Source of the DNA: Christiangramia echinicola DSM 19838
GTDB lineage: Bacteria > Bacteroidota > Bacteroidia > Flavobacteriales > Flavobacteriaceae
Assembly: GCF_000423065.1 (NCBI RefSeq)
Contig: NZ_AUHG01000010.1
Location: 682,001-746,000 of the forward strand
Length of the DNA: 64,000 nt
Direction of reading: 5' to 3'
The notes under the pieces were generated by a model that saw nothing but the letters and a program-made list of their open reading frames with translations, did not search any database and was not told the DNA's origin. A program made the position numbers and the translations under genes. Below are positions 18,056 to 26,511 of the stretch, piece by piece; positions within the stretch are counted from its first letter, which is position 1; each line of letters begins with the position of its first letter.

Positions 18056-19027
18056 TTACATATCCAGTAAATATGCAAAAACCAGGGGAGCAACTATAGT
18101 TGCATCACTTTCTATAATATGTTTTGGAGTATTTATATCCAATTTACCCCAGGTGATCTTTTCATTTGGAACCGCTCCAGAATATGATCCGTAGCTAGTT
18201 GTAGAATCTGATATCTGGCAGAAATAGCTCCAGAAAGGAGTATCTGTTCTTTCCATATCCTGGTATAACATTGGTACGACACAAATTGGGAAATCTCCCG
18301 CGATACCTCCACCTATCTGGAAAAACCCGATTCCGTTTTGAGAATTATCGGTATACCAGTCGGCAAGGAAGGTCATGTATTCTATCCCAGACTTCATTGT
18401 GCTGGCCTTCAATTCGCCTTTTAAAACGTAAGATGCGAAAATGTTTCCTAGGGTACTGTCTTCCCATCCCGGAACTACCATAGGTAGGTTCTTTTCGGCA
18501 GCGGCATACATCCATGAATCCTTAAGATCTATTTCGTAATGCTCTTCCATCACCCCGCTTAAAAGCAGTTTGTGAAGGAATTCATGTGGGAAATAGCGTT
18601 CTCCGGCTTCTTCAGCATCTTTCCAGATCTTGAATATATGATCCTGAATTCTACGGAATGCTTCTTCTTCAGGAATACAGGTGTCGGTTACACGATTAAG
18701 GCCCTTTTCCAGGAGATCCCACTCATCCTGAGCGGTAAGATCCCGGTAATTGGGAACTCTTTTGTAATGTGAATGCGCTACCAGGTTCATCACGTCCTCT
18801 TCCAGATTTGCTCCGGTACATGAAACAATATGAACTTTATCCTGACGGATCATTTCAGCGAAAATTTTACCAATTTCTGCCGTACTCATCGCACCTGCAA
18901 GGGAAACAAGCATTTTAGAACCGCCTTGAAGCTGTTTTTCGTAGTCTTTAGCTGCATCTACTAATGCAGCTGAATTAAAGTGTAAATAATACTTCTCAAT
19001 GAATTGAGATATCTGTCCTTTACTCAT
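18056..19027 (-). CDS. Deoxyhypusine-synthase-like protein
   Basis: A 323-residue NAD-dependent protein of the deoxyhypusine synthase family. Motifs include VSCTGANLEEDV, GIGFFQIGGGIAGDF, SYGSYSGAVPNEK and WGKL, where the Lys matches the catalytic lysine of true DHS. Bacteria lack eIF5A, so the family likely transfers the butylamine part of spermidine to a small amine. The gene overlaps agmatinase by eight bases and follows arginine decarboxylase, so it is the third step of a polyamine operon. The product, for example a spermidine or homospermidine analogue, is uncertain. Confidence 0.88.
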   Translation of the reverse strand: MSKGQISQFIEKYYLHFNSAALVDAAKDYEKQLQGGSKMLVSLAGAMSTAEIGKIFAEMIRQDKVHIVSCTGANLEEDVMNLVAHSHYKRVPNYRDLTAQDEWDLLEKGLNRVTDTCIPEEEAFRRIQDHIFKIWKDAEEAGERYFPHEFLHKLLLSGVMEEHYEIDLKDSWMYAAAEKNLPMVVPGWEDSTLGNIFASYVLKGELKASTMKSGIEYMTFLADWYTDNSQNGIGFFQIGGGIAGDFPICVVPMLYQDMERTDTPFWSYFCQISDSTTSYGSYSGAVPNEKITWGKLDINTPKHIIESDATIVAPLVFAYLLDM

Positions 19028-19895
19028 CGTCGTCTTCTTCGTTATAATCTTGATATTTGAATTTGTAGCTCAACATCTTATAGTAAAGCTTCGCCGCTAG
19101 AAAATCTGAAGATTTCTCATCTTTATTCGGGCAAAGTTCTACGATATCGAATCCTACAACATTTTTCTTTTTGAACATCATTTTCAGGAAATCCAGGGTT
19201 TCATACCAGAATAATCCTCCTGGTTCCGGAGTTCCTGTAGAAGGCATAATGCTTGGGTCAAATGCATCCAGATCTATCGTAATAAATACGTTAGGCGTCA
19301 TTTGTCCAATAGCATCTTCCTGCCAGTCTTCATATAGGTCATGAGCAAAATATACCTGGTTTTCATCCATATGGTCTTTCTCTGAAATATCCATAGAACG
19401 AATTCCAACCTGTAGAAGGTTAGTGGTTTTGCTAGCTTCATGCAATGCACATGCGTGGTTACATTTAGAGCCTTCATATTCCGGTCTAAGATCGGCATGG
19501 GCATCTAACTGCACTACAGTAAGGTCTTCAAAAGACTCGTTAAATGCTCTGATGCTTCCAATAGATACCGAATGCTCGCCGCCAAATAAAGTGACAAACT
19601 TATCCTGTTTAATATAGTTCTTGGTGGTCTTGTAAACCGCTTCGACCATTTTTTCAGGAGAAGAATCTTCGGTAACCGGAGGTGCAAGGTAAATACCTTT
19701 TCTGTAAACCTCGGTTTGGGTCTCAATGTCGTAAAGCTCCATATTCTCGGAGGCATTTAAAAATGCATCAGGGCCTTTGTCAGCGCCTTTTTGCCAGGTA
19801 CTGGTACCATCATAGGGCACAGGAATCAATACCACTTTCGCTTCGTCAATACGAGCGTATTTTTCGGGTATCCCGGCATAATTCTTTTTGCTCAT
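19020..19895 (-). CDS. speB: Agmatinase
   Basis: A 291-residue ureohydrolase that splits agmatine into putrescine and urea using two Mn ions. The metal-binding motifs are complete: GGEHSVSIG, QLDAHADLRPEYEG and TIDLDAFDPSIMPSTGTPEPGG. The loop around NHACALHE fits agmatinase rather than arginase, and its position directly after an arginine decarboxylase supports this. The C-terminus is acidic and overlaps the start of the deoxyhypusine-synthase-like gene. Confidence 0.93.
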   Translation of the reverse strand: MSKKNYAGIPEKYARIDEAKVVLIPVPYDGTSTWQKGADKGPDAFLNASENMELYDIETQTEVYRKGIYLAPPVTEDSSPEKMVEAVYKTTKNYIKQDKFVTLFGGEHSVSIGSIRAFNESFEDLTVVQLDAHADLRPEYEGSKCNHACALHEASKTTNLLQVGIRSMDISEKDHMDENQVYFAHDLYEDWQEDAIGQMTPNVFITIDLDAFDPSIMPSTGTPEPGGLFWYETLDFLKMMFKKKNVVGFDIVELCPNKDEKSSDFLAAKLYYKMLSYKFKYQDYNEEDDDE

Positions 19896-19941
19896 GGCTA
19901 ATTGAATTGATTAGTTAGTTGATTATTAAAGTTATAAGATA

Positions 19942-21345
19942 TTAATTGTTTTTGTCGTAGCCCAGAATACTCAACATATCTTCATGATTCTGTTGCTCAC
20001 TGAACAAACGAGTGGTTAATTCTCCATTTTCGTCTCTGTCTATCAGGATATGTTTTGGCTGCGGGATCAAGCAGTGTTGTAATCCGCCAAATCCACCAAT
20101 AGTATCCTGGTATGCTCCCGTATTAAAGAAACCTATATAAAGAGGTTTTTCCTTTTTGAACTTGGGAAGATATATAGCATTCGTATGTTGTTCAGAGTTG
20201 TAATAATCATCACTATCGCAAGTTAGCCCTCCTAATAATACTCTTTCGTATTCATCATTCCAGCGATTCACCGCCAGCATCACAAATTTCTTGCTTATAG
20301 CCCAGGTGTCTGGCAATGTTGTAATGAAAGATGAATTGATCATATTCCATTTCTCACGGTCATTCTGTTGTTTTTGGTAAAGTACTTCATAGATAGCACC
20401 ACCGCTTTCACCAACCGTAAAACTTCCAAATTCAGTAAATATATTCGGCACATCCACCCCGGCTTCTTCGCAGGTCATTTTGATCTGATTAACGATCTCA
20501 TCGACCATGTAAGCATAATCATATTCAAAGTGCAGTGAATTCTTGATAGGGAAACCTCCGCCAATATTAAGACTATCCAGGTGTGGCGCTACTTTTTTAA
20601 GCGCGATATATACTTTTAAACATTTATTCAATTCGTTCCAGTAATAAGCCGTGTCACGAATCCCGGTATTAATGAAAAAGTGAAGCATTTTCAATTCTAC
20701 CTGGTCGTTTTCCTTTATCTGCTTGTTGTAAAATGGAACTATATTCTTATAGCCAATCCCCAGCCTGGAGGTATAGAATTCAAATTTCGGTTCTTCTTCA
20801 GAAGCTATACGTATCCCTACCTGGAATTTGTCATTTATTCTTTCTGAAAGAAGGTCTAATTCCTCGTAATTATCGATGATAGGAAGACAGTTCTTATGTC
20901 CGCCATTCAACAACCGGCTTATGTTTTCTATGTATTGATCCCTTTTAAAACCATTACAGATCACCCAGCGGTCATCAGAAATTTTCCCTGCTTTCTTTAG
21001 TTTTTCTACAATATTGATATCGAAGGCAGATGAAGTCTCAATATGGATATCATTCTTAAGAGCTTCGTTTAGTACATGCTCAAAATGAGAGCTTTTAGTA
21101 CAATAACAATAATTATAAGTTCCTTTATAATCATGGTTATCAATCGCCGATTTAAACCAGCCCTTGGCTCGATTTATATTCTGAGATATCTTTGGTAAAT
21201 AGGTGAATTTGAGCGGAGCCCCATATTTTTTCACCAATTCCATAAGGTCTATATCGTGAAATTTTAATTCTGCTCCTTCCAGAGAAAATTCTTCCTGTGG
21301 GAAGTAATAAGTTTGGTCAATTAGATCGCTGTACTTAGTATTCAA
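19942..21345 (-). CDS. speA: PLP-dependent arginine decarboxylase (fold III)
   Basis: A 467-residue decarboxylase of the alanine-racemase (fold III) type that makes agmatine from arginine. The PLP lysine is in YCYCTKSSHF near residue 84, with NIGGGFPIKNS and FGSFTVGESGG forming the phosphate and substrate sites. It is much shorter than E. coli SpeA (about 660 residues) but has the usual length for Bacteroidota. It is the first gene of the polyamine operon, followed by agmatinase 46 bases on. Confidence 0.88.
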   Translation of the reverse strand: MNTKYSDLIDQTYYFPQEEFSLEGAELKFHDIDLMELVKKYGAPLKFTYLPKISQNINRAKGWFKSAIDNHDYKGTYNYCYCTKSSHFEHVLNEALKNDIHIETSSAFDINIVEKLKKAGKISDDRWVICNGFKRDQYIENISRLLNGGHKNCLPIIDNYEELDLLSERINDKFQVGIRIASEEEPKFEFYTSRLGIGYKNIVPFYNKQIKENDQVELKMLHFFINTGIRDTAYYWNELNKCLKVYIALKKVAPHLDSLNIGGGFPIKNSLHFEYDYAYMVDEIVNQIKMTCEEAGVDVPNIFTEFGSFTVGESGGAIYEVLYQKQQNDREKWNMINSSFITTLPDTWAISKKFVMLAVNRWNDEYERVLLGGLTCDSDDYYNSEQHTNAIYLPKFKKEKPLYIGFFNTGAYQDTIGGFGGLQHCLIPQPKHILIDRDENGELTTRLFSEQQNHEDMLSILGYDKNN

Positions 21346-21617
21346 TTTTTGAAAAAGATTTAAGGCTAAAAATTAGAGAATAATTTATAGGGTCAAAAGA
21401 ATCGACTAATAAATTAATGTTAAGAATGTTTTCCGGGGATTCCGGGGCCGTGAATAAATTCTGCTGGCCCGTTGGATAGATTGCTGAAATTAATTCAGAC
21501 TGAAAAAAAGAAAATCTGTTCAATTACATAAAAATCGAAGGGAGACAGATTGATACGCCTCGCTTTTTTGACGTGGTAAATGTATTAAAAAAATAGTATG
21601 AAAAAATAAAAATTTTA

Positions 21618-22502
21618 TTAGAGCATTCCCAGGTTAATCACCTCTTGCTCAGTAAGATTTCTTGATCTTCCGCGAGAAAGATCTTTCTTGGTAAGACCAC
21701 CAAAAACAACTCTATCCAGGCTTTCTACTTCGTAACCTAAACTTTTGAAGATACGGGTTACAATATGTTCCTTGATACTTTTAAGTTCGATTCCTATTTC
21801 GTTATGAGGCCTGTCATCTATAAAGCTAACATTGGTAATAATTACCTTAGATCCTTCAAGGTATACTCCGTTAGAGATATTTTCAAGATCTTCTTTACTC
21901 AAATTCTTGTTAAGAGTAACGTGGTAGATCTGCCTGATACCATTTTTAGGCTTGGCTAGTTTCTTAGCCAGGGTACCGTCATTAGTAAAAAGTAGTAAAC
22001 CTTTGGCCTGGTTATCCAGTTTTCCCACAGGGCTCACTTTAGAAGTAGTAACCTTGGAGATCAATTCCATCACAGTTCTACCTCCTTTATCAGGATTTCC
22101 GGTCACAAAGAATCCAGCTGGTTTATTCAACAGGATATATTCTGGTTTTTCCGGATTCAATCTTCTTCCATCAAAACGTACATCATCCTCCAGCTTTACG
22201 CGGTATCCCATTTCGGTAATAGATTTACCGTTTACGGTTACATTACCGGCAGCTATATACATATCGGCATCACGACGGGAACAAACTCCCGAGTTGGCGA
22301 TGTATTTATTAAGTCGAATTCCTTCGGTATTAGACAATGGACTTTTCTCCATTTTTGGTTTTATTGGCGCATTTCCGCGAGCATGTGACTTTTTCATTGT
22401 TCCACCGCCTTGTCTTCCGCTTTGTTTTCCACCTGAAGTTTTACTACCTCTGCTACCAGATGGTCTATTGTTTTTGCCTGAAGATCTGTCGTTCCTGCTC
22501 AT
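21618..22502 (-). CDS. RsuA/RluB-type pseudouridine synthase
   Basis: A 294-residue RNA pseudouridine synthase. The first 60 residues are a disordered basic tail rich in Gly, Ser, Lys and Arg. An S4 RNA-binding domain follows (IRLNKYIANSGVCSRRDAD), then the catalytic domain with VGKLDNQAKGLLLFTNDG, where Asp is the nucleophile. It probably modifies 23S or 16S rRNA; the exact site cannot be told. It is 80 bases downstream of the UbiA gene on the same strand and may be its operon's last member. Confidence 0.9.
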   Translation of the reverse strand: MSRNDRSSGKNNRPSGSRGSKTSGGKQSGRQGGGTMKKSHARGNAPIKPKMEKSPLSNTEGIRLNKYIANSGVCSRRDADMYIAAGNVTVNGKSITEMGYRVKLEDDVRFDGRRLNPEKPEYILLNKPAGFFVTGNPDKGGRTVMELISKVTTSKVSPVGKLDNQAKGLLLFTNDGTLAKKLAKPKNGIRQIYHVTLNKNLSKEDLENISNGVYLEGSKVIITNVSFIDDRPHNEIGIELKSIKEHIVTRIFKSLGYEVESLDRVVFGGLTKKDLSRGRSRNLTEQEVINLGML

Positions 22503-22582
22503 TGCTAAATTTTTTGCAAAGATACATTATCCGCAATGAGGAAGCCAAGTATTTGAGAAAAGTTTTAGAATGAGCGATTTAC

Positions 22583-23488
22583 CTAGAAAATTCTTTGTAG
22601 AACCTCATCAAGGTCAATTAGAAGAATACTAAAAACACCTACCACAATGATCAGTTTCAGGATATTGTGCAATAATAGGTATTGCCATTTTGCTTTACTG
22701 AAATAAAGCATCAGCATGAATATAAAAAGAAGTATGAGGGAGACATAGAAGTAATAATTCATGTGTCCAGTTTCAAATCTTGTAATAAGCAGATAAATGG
22801 GGATAATGGCTATAACGGCACAAACCGCCAGAAAGAATTTACTCCATTTTTCACCATAGACCAATGGGATAGTGTGGTAATTCTGAACCAGGTCTCCCTG
22901 CATGTTTTCCAGATCTTTCACTAATTCTCGCATAACGATCATTAAATACAGGAAGGTAGCGTGAATAAAGATCACCGTTTCAAAATTCTTATAATACACG
23001 AAGACTACGAAGAACGGAGTGATGGTAAGAATGGAAGCGACGAGGTTTCCCAGGAAAAGGATCTTCTTAAGCCTGTGTGAGTATAACCAGATAACGAATA
23101 TATAAATTGAAAAGAAAACTACTGCCCTAAAGCTTACGTAACTGGCAAAAAAGATAGATGCGAAATTCAGTATAAAATAAACAGATAATTTAGTGCGCTG
23201 GCTCACGATCCTGTCCAGCATAGTTTTCTTAGGTCGGTTTATAAGGTCTTTTTCGCTGTCGTAAAAGTTATTAATGATATAGCCTGAAGCGATGACACTT
23301 GAAGATGCAAGGATCAGGAAGAACAGGTTAGGATCAAAAAAAACTTCCCGGAGGGATTTGGTGCGGGCTAATATAAAGGCTGAGGTAAGGTACTGGGCAA
23401 TTACAACAACCAGAATATTATAACCTCTTACTACTGAGAAAAGACTGAATATCTTCAGTAATAAGCGCTTGTTAGCTGAAGCCGCCAT
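22583..23488 (-). CDS. UbiA-family prenyltransferase (GGGP-type)
   Basis: A 301-residue polytopic membrane prenyltransferase with about eight helices. The two Asp-rich prenyl-diphosphate/Mg motifs are NNFYDSEKDLINRPKKT and the second-site DLENMQGD. In flavobacteria such proteins next to mevalonate genes are usually called geranylgeranylglycerol-phosphate geranylgeranyltransferase. The acceptor here (glycerol phosphate, quinone precursor or other) is not proven. It starts nine bases after mevalonate kinase on the same strand, so it uses the isoprenoids that operon makes. Confidence 0.85.
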   Translation of the reverse strand: MAASANKRLLLKIFSLFSVVRGYNILVVVIAQYLTSAFILARTKSLREVFFDPNLFFLILASSSVIASGYIINNFYDSEKDLINRPKKTMLDRIVSQRTKLSVYFILNFASIFFASYVSFRAVVFFSIYIFVIWLYSHRLKKILFLGNLVASILTITPFFVVFVYYKNFETVIFIHATFLYLMIVMRELVKDLENMQGDLVQNYHTIPLVYGEKWSKFFLAVCAVIAIIPIYLLITRFETGHMNYYFYVSLILLFIFMLMLYFSKAKWQYLLLHNILKLIIVVGVFSILLIDLDEVLQRIF

Positions 23489-23497
23489 AAAATTGAT

Positions 23498-24436
23498 TTA
23501 GAAGTTATAAACCACCTCTAAATTATAATCTTTCAGGGCTTTTCGAGCTTTATCTATATCTTCTGTAAATCCAAGGATATAACCACCGCCACCAGAACCA
23601 CAAAGTTTCAGGTAGTAATCGTTGGTTTCGATGCCTTTCTTCCAGAGTTTATGGAATTGAGCCGGGATCATTGGTTTGAAATTATCCAGAACGGTATGCG
23701 AAAGTTTCTTCACGTTAGAGAATAAAGATTTCACATCACCTTTCAAAAAATCATCAACGCAGGCATCGGTTTGTTTTACGAACTGATCTTTCAGCATTTT
23801 TCTAAAAGGTTCCTGTTTCATGTTTTCCATAAAGATACTCACCATAGGCGCTGTATCTCCCGTGATACCACTATCGAGTAAAAAAACTGCTCCGGTTCCA
23901 TTCTCAGTTTGAGAAGGAATACCAGCAGGTTCTATATTCTCCTTAGAATTAATAAGGATAGGAATACTTAAATATGAGTTTAATGGATCCAGTCCTGAAG
24001 ATTTTCCATGGAAGAAAGATTCCATTTCGCCAAAGATCTTTTTGAGCTTCAGTAGTTTATCCCTGGTTAAGTTTTCTAGAACAGTGATCTTATCTTTTGC
24101 GTATTTATCGTAAATAGCCGCCACTAAAGCACCACTACTTCCAACTCCGTAACCTTGCGGGATACTGGAATCAAAATACATTCCCTTAGTAATGTCCTCA
24201 CGGAGATCATCAAGATCGAACTGAACCAGGTCAGGATTATTTTTCTGAAGAGCTTCTAAATATGATGCGAATTTTCTAAGATTTTCATTAGACTTCTTAG
24301 ACACCTCGCCCAGATCCTCATCCAGTTTAAGAGCGCCATTGTAGAAGTTATAAGGAATAGATAAACCCTTGGAATCCTTAATGATTCCGTACTCTCCAAA
24401 GAGAAGGATTTTCGAATAAAATAGAGGTCCTTTCAT
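23498..24436 (-). CDS. mvk: Mevalonate kinase-like GHMP kinase
   Basis: A 312-residue GHMP-superfamily kinase. The ATP loop is PQGYGVGSSGALVAAI, preceded by the lid start GEYGIIKDSKG. SGLDPLNSYLSIP carries the catalytic Asp, and CGSGGGGYILGF is motif 3. Because diphosphomevalonate decarboxylase lies in the same operon, mevalonate or phosphomevalonate is the expected substrate. The start lies only 40 bases after the inserted four-helix-bundle gene, whose right-hand repeat occupies most of that gap. Confidence 0.85.
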   Translation of the reverse strand: MKGPLFYSKILLFGEYGIIKDSKGLSIPYNFYNGALKLDEDLGEVSKKSNENLRKFASYLEALQKNNPDLVQFDLDDLREDITKGMYFDSSIPQGYGVGSSGALVAAIYDKYAKDKITVLENLTRDKLLKLKKIFGEMESFFHGKSSGLDPLNSYLSIPILINSKENIEPAGIPSQTENGTGAVFLLDSGITGDTAPMVSIFMENMKQEPFRKMLKDQFVKQTDACVDDFLKGDVKSLFSNVKKLSHTVLDNFKPMIPAQFHKLWKKGIETNDYYLKLCGSGGGGYILGFTEDIDKARKALKDYNLEVVYNF

Positions 24437-24444
24437 AGTATTTT

Positions 24445-24480
24445 CAAATTGACAATGGATAATTGAAAATTGACAATTAT
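24445..24480. repeat. AATTGACAAT repeats flanking the inserted gene (mvk side)
   Basis: Two copies of AATTGACAAT (one around 24448, one around 24468) flank AATTGAAA. Together with 24829-24862 they form imperfect terminal inverted repeats around the four-helix-bundle gene. Confidence 0.7.
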
Positions 24481-24827
24481 TGGGATTTTGAGGTCTTAAT
24501 AATCTTCGTCAGCAATTTTAAAATTTCACCTATGTCTTCTTTCACTTCATTGTATTCCAGATCACTAATATAGTCAGATTCTTTTAAAAGGTCTAACCAA
24601 TAGTCAGTTTCATTAGCTTCCTTAAGCGCTATTGAGAGTTTATGAATAAAATCTGCTCTGCTCTCAGCCTGCTCAGACTCCCTGACCATGGCACCTATAG
24701 AAGTTCCGGAACGTATTAATTGGCGCGAAAGTACAAACTCTTTCTTTTCGGCAACAATCGATTTGTAAAGCTTAACAATTTTTACGGAGAAGTTGAATCT
24801 CTTAGTTCTTATTATATTCTCCTTCAT
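24477..24827 (-). CDS. Four-helix-bundle protein of the S23 / intervening-sequence type
   Basis: A 116-residue all-helical protein with the family core FVLSRQLIRSGTSIGAMVRESEQAES and ALKEANETDYWLDLL. Relatives are encoded in 23S rRNA intervening sequences and at many chromosomal sites, and they share their fold with the Avd proteins of diversity-generating retroelements. Its function is unknown; nucleic-acid binding is inferred from the family. Here it interrupts the mevalonate operon between mvaD and mvk. It is flanked by AATTGACAAT-type repeats, so it looks like an insertion rather than a pathway member. Confidence 0.9.
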   Translation of the reverse strand: MKENIIRTKRFNFSVKIVKLYKSIVAEKKEFVLSRQLIRSGTSIGAMVRESEQAESRADFIHKLSIALKEANETDYWLDLLKESDYISDLEYNEVKEDIGEILKLLTKIIKTSKSQ

Positions 24828-24828
24828 A

Positions 24829-24862
24829 TTGTCAATTATGCATTTTCAATTGTCAATTTTTG
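24829..24862. repeat. AATTGACAAT repeats flanking the inserted gene (mvaD side)
   Basis: Two ATTGTCAATT copies (reverse complement of AATTGACAAT) surround TGCATTTTC. The repeat supplies the last codons and stop of mvaD, so insertion appears to have rewritten its extreme C-terminus (KIDN). Confidence 0.7.
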
Positions 24863-25934
24863 TAGCTCCAATGCCAACCTGGTCGCAAATATAATGCCCG
24901 TTTTGACAATATACAACTAACTCATTATTAATGAATTCTAAAATTTTAGATTCGTGAATCTCAGGGTATAATACATGCACGTTTGCACCTGCATCTAGCG
25001 TGAAACAAACCGGAATTTCAGTTTTTTCTCTGTACTCCCATATTTTATTGATGATCTCCAGAGTATTTGGTTTCATCAGGATAAAATAAGGCAGGCTACT
25101 CATCATCATCGCGTGTAGCGTCAAAGCTTCGCTTTCCACGATCTTAATGAAATCCTGAGTGTTGCCAGATTTTAGAACTGAAATCAATTTATCAAGGTTA
25201 TCATGCGCCTGGGCAAAACGGTTTTCAGCAAATGGATGTCCATGCATTAGGTCATGCCCAACAGTACTGCTTACCTGTTTTTCCCCCTTATCAACCAGCA
25301 GAATGGTATCCTTGTAAGTCTTGAATATTTCATGAACATCGTATGGGAACTTCACTCCATATTCATCTGAAGAGCCTTCGATATTTTTATGTTCTCCCCA
25401 AACTACCAGTCCGCCTTCCAGGCTTCTGGAAGCACTACCAGAACCAAGTCTGGCCAGAAATGAAGATTTCTGAATAAAATATTCTTCTTCGATCTCCGGG
25501 AACAATTGTCTTTCCAGGTCCATAAGACAAACGGCAATGGCACTCATTCCACTGGCAGAAGAAGCAATCCCGCTACTATGCGGAAATGAATTCTCGCTAT
25601 GGATCTCAAATTTATAATCTTTTAAATATGGACAGTATTCCTCGATTCTCTGGAAGAATTTCTGGATCTTAGGCTTAAAATCCTCCTTAGGTTGTCCTTC
25701 AAAAAAGAAGTCGAATTCAAAGGTATTATCTGATGTTTCTTTTTCAGTAAATTTCAGGGTAGTGGTACTCCGGCAATTACCCAGAGTAAAACTGATAGAT
25801 GGATTTGCCGGAATTTGATTTTCCTTTTTACCCCAGTATTTAACTAAAGCTATATTGCTGGGTGACTGCCAGGTTACTTCACCTGACTTTATTTTTTTAG
25901 GCTCTTGTTTAGGGATTAAATCCTTTTGGGTCAT
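24846..25934 (-). CDS. mvaD: Diphosphomevalonate decarboxylase
   Basis: A 362-residue GHMP-fold enzyme that turns mevalonate diphosphate into isopentenyl diphosphate. Diagnostic motifs are SPSNIALVKYWGK near the N-terminus, SSGIASSASGMSAIAVC (ATP loop) and GSGSASRSLEGG. CFTLDAGANVHVLYP carries the Asp at the active site. It is the first gene of the mevalonate/prenyl operon. The last few residues are encoded by the flanking repeat of the inserted four-helix-bundle gene. Confidence 0.95.
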   Translation of the reverse strand: MTQKDLIPKQEPKKIKSGEVTWQSPSNIALVKYWGKKENQIPANPSISFTLGNCRSTTTLKFTEKETSDNTFEFDFFFEGQPKEDFKPKIQKFFQRIEEYCPYLKDYKFEIHSENSFPHSSGIASSASGMSAIAVCLMDLERQLFPEIEEEYFIQKSSFLARLGSGSASRSLEGGLVVWGEHKNIEGSSDEYGVKFPYDVHEIFKTYKDTILLVDKGEKQVSSTVGHDLMHGHPFAENRFAQAHDNLDKLISVLKSGNTQDFIKIVESEALTLHAMMMSSLPYFILMKPNTLEIINKIWEYREKTEIPVCFTLDAGANVHVLYPEIHESKILEFINNELVVYCQNGHYICDQVGIGATKIDN

Positions 25935-26031
25935 CCTCGAAAATTTTTGCCAAAGTTAAACTTTTATAGAAAGGATTCCTGCCCAAACAATCTAAATAAA
26001 TTCCTATTTTAGTGAATTCAACCGGCCAGTT

Positions 26032-26511
26032 ATGACTAGTAAATTATTCATAAGGAGTTCTTTTGCAGTGGTCATCTGTCTCATTTTCGGTTTTATGGGA
26101 ACAGTAGCTACACAAACCGGTATTGCCAACTGGTATCCAAACCTCCAAAAGCCCTGGTTTCATATTGAAGAAGATCTATTTAGTTTTATCTGGATCCTGA
26201 TGTATGTATTAATGGGGGTTGCTGCAGGAATTGTCTGGAGCAAAGGTTTTTACCATAAATGGGTTAAAACCGCTTTATATCATTTTGGATTTCAACTTTT
26301 TCTAAACGGATTCTGGTTCCTGCTTTTTTTCGCCCTGGAACAGCCTATGATCGCTTTGCTGGACCTGTTGGTTTTATTTATCGTGATTCTATTTACAATC
26401 AGGTGGTTCAGGATCGTGAGCAATACTGCAGCTTATCTGCTGGTTCCATATGCGGTCTGGGTTCTATTCGCCATCGCTCTAAATTTTGAGATCTGGAGGC
26501 TTAACTCATAG
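26032..26511 (+). CDS. tspO: TspO/MBR-family membrane protein
   Basis: A 159-residue protein with five membrane helices of the tryptophan-rich sensory protein family. The typical loop WYPNLQKPWFHIEEDLFSFIW follows helix 1, and WFLLFFALEQPMIALLDLL matches the later conserved region. TspO binds porphyrins and influences tetrapyrrole or stress responses; the role here is not defined. It is monocistronic and overlaps the convergent flavoprotein gene by 11 bases. Confidence 0.9.
   Translation: MTSKLFIRSSFAVVICLIFGFMGTVATQTGIANWYPNLQKPWFHIEEDLFSFIWILMYVLMGVAAGIVWSKGFYHKWVKTALYHFGFQLFLNGFWFLLFFALEQPMIALLDLLVLFIVILFTIRWFRIVSNTAAYLLVPYAVWVLFAIALNFEIWRLNS

Noticed and set aside
21335-21523. 62-codon minus-strand frame upstream of speA
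   Set aside because: It overlaps the speA start, has no recognisable domain and lies where the speA promoter should be.
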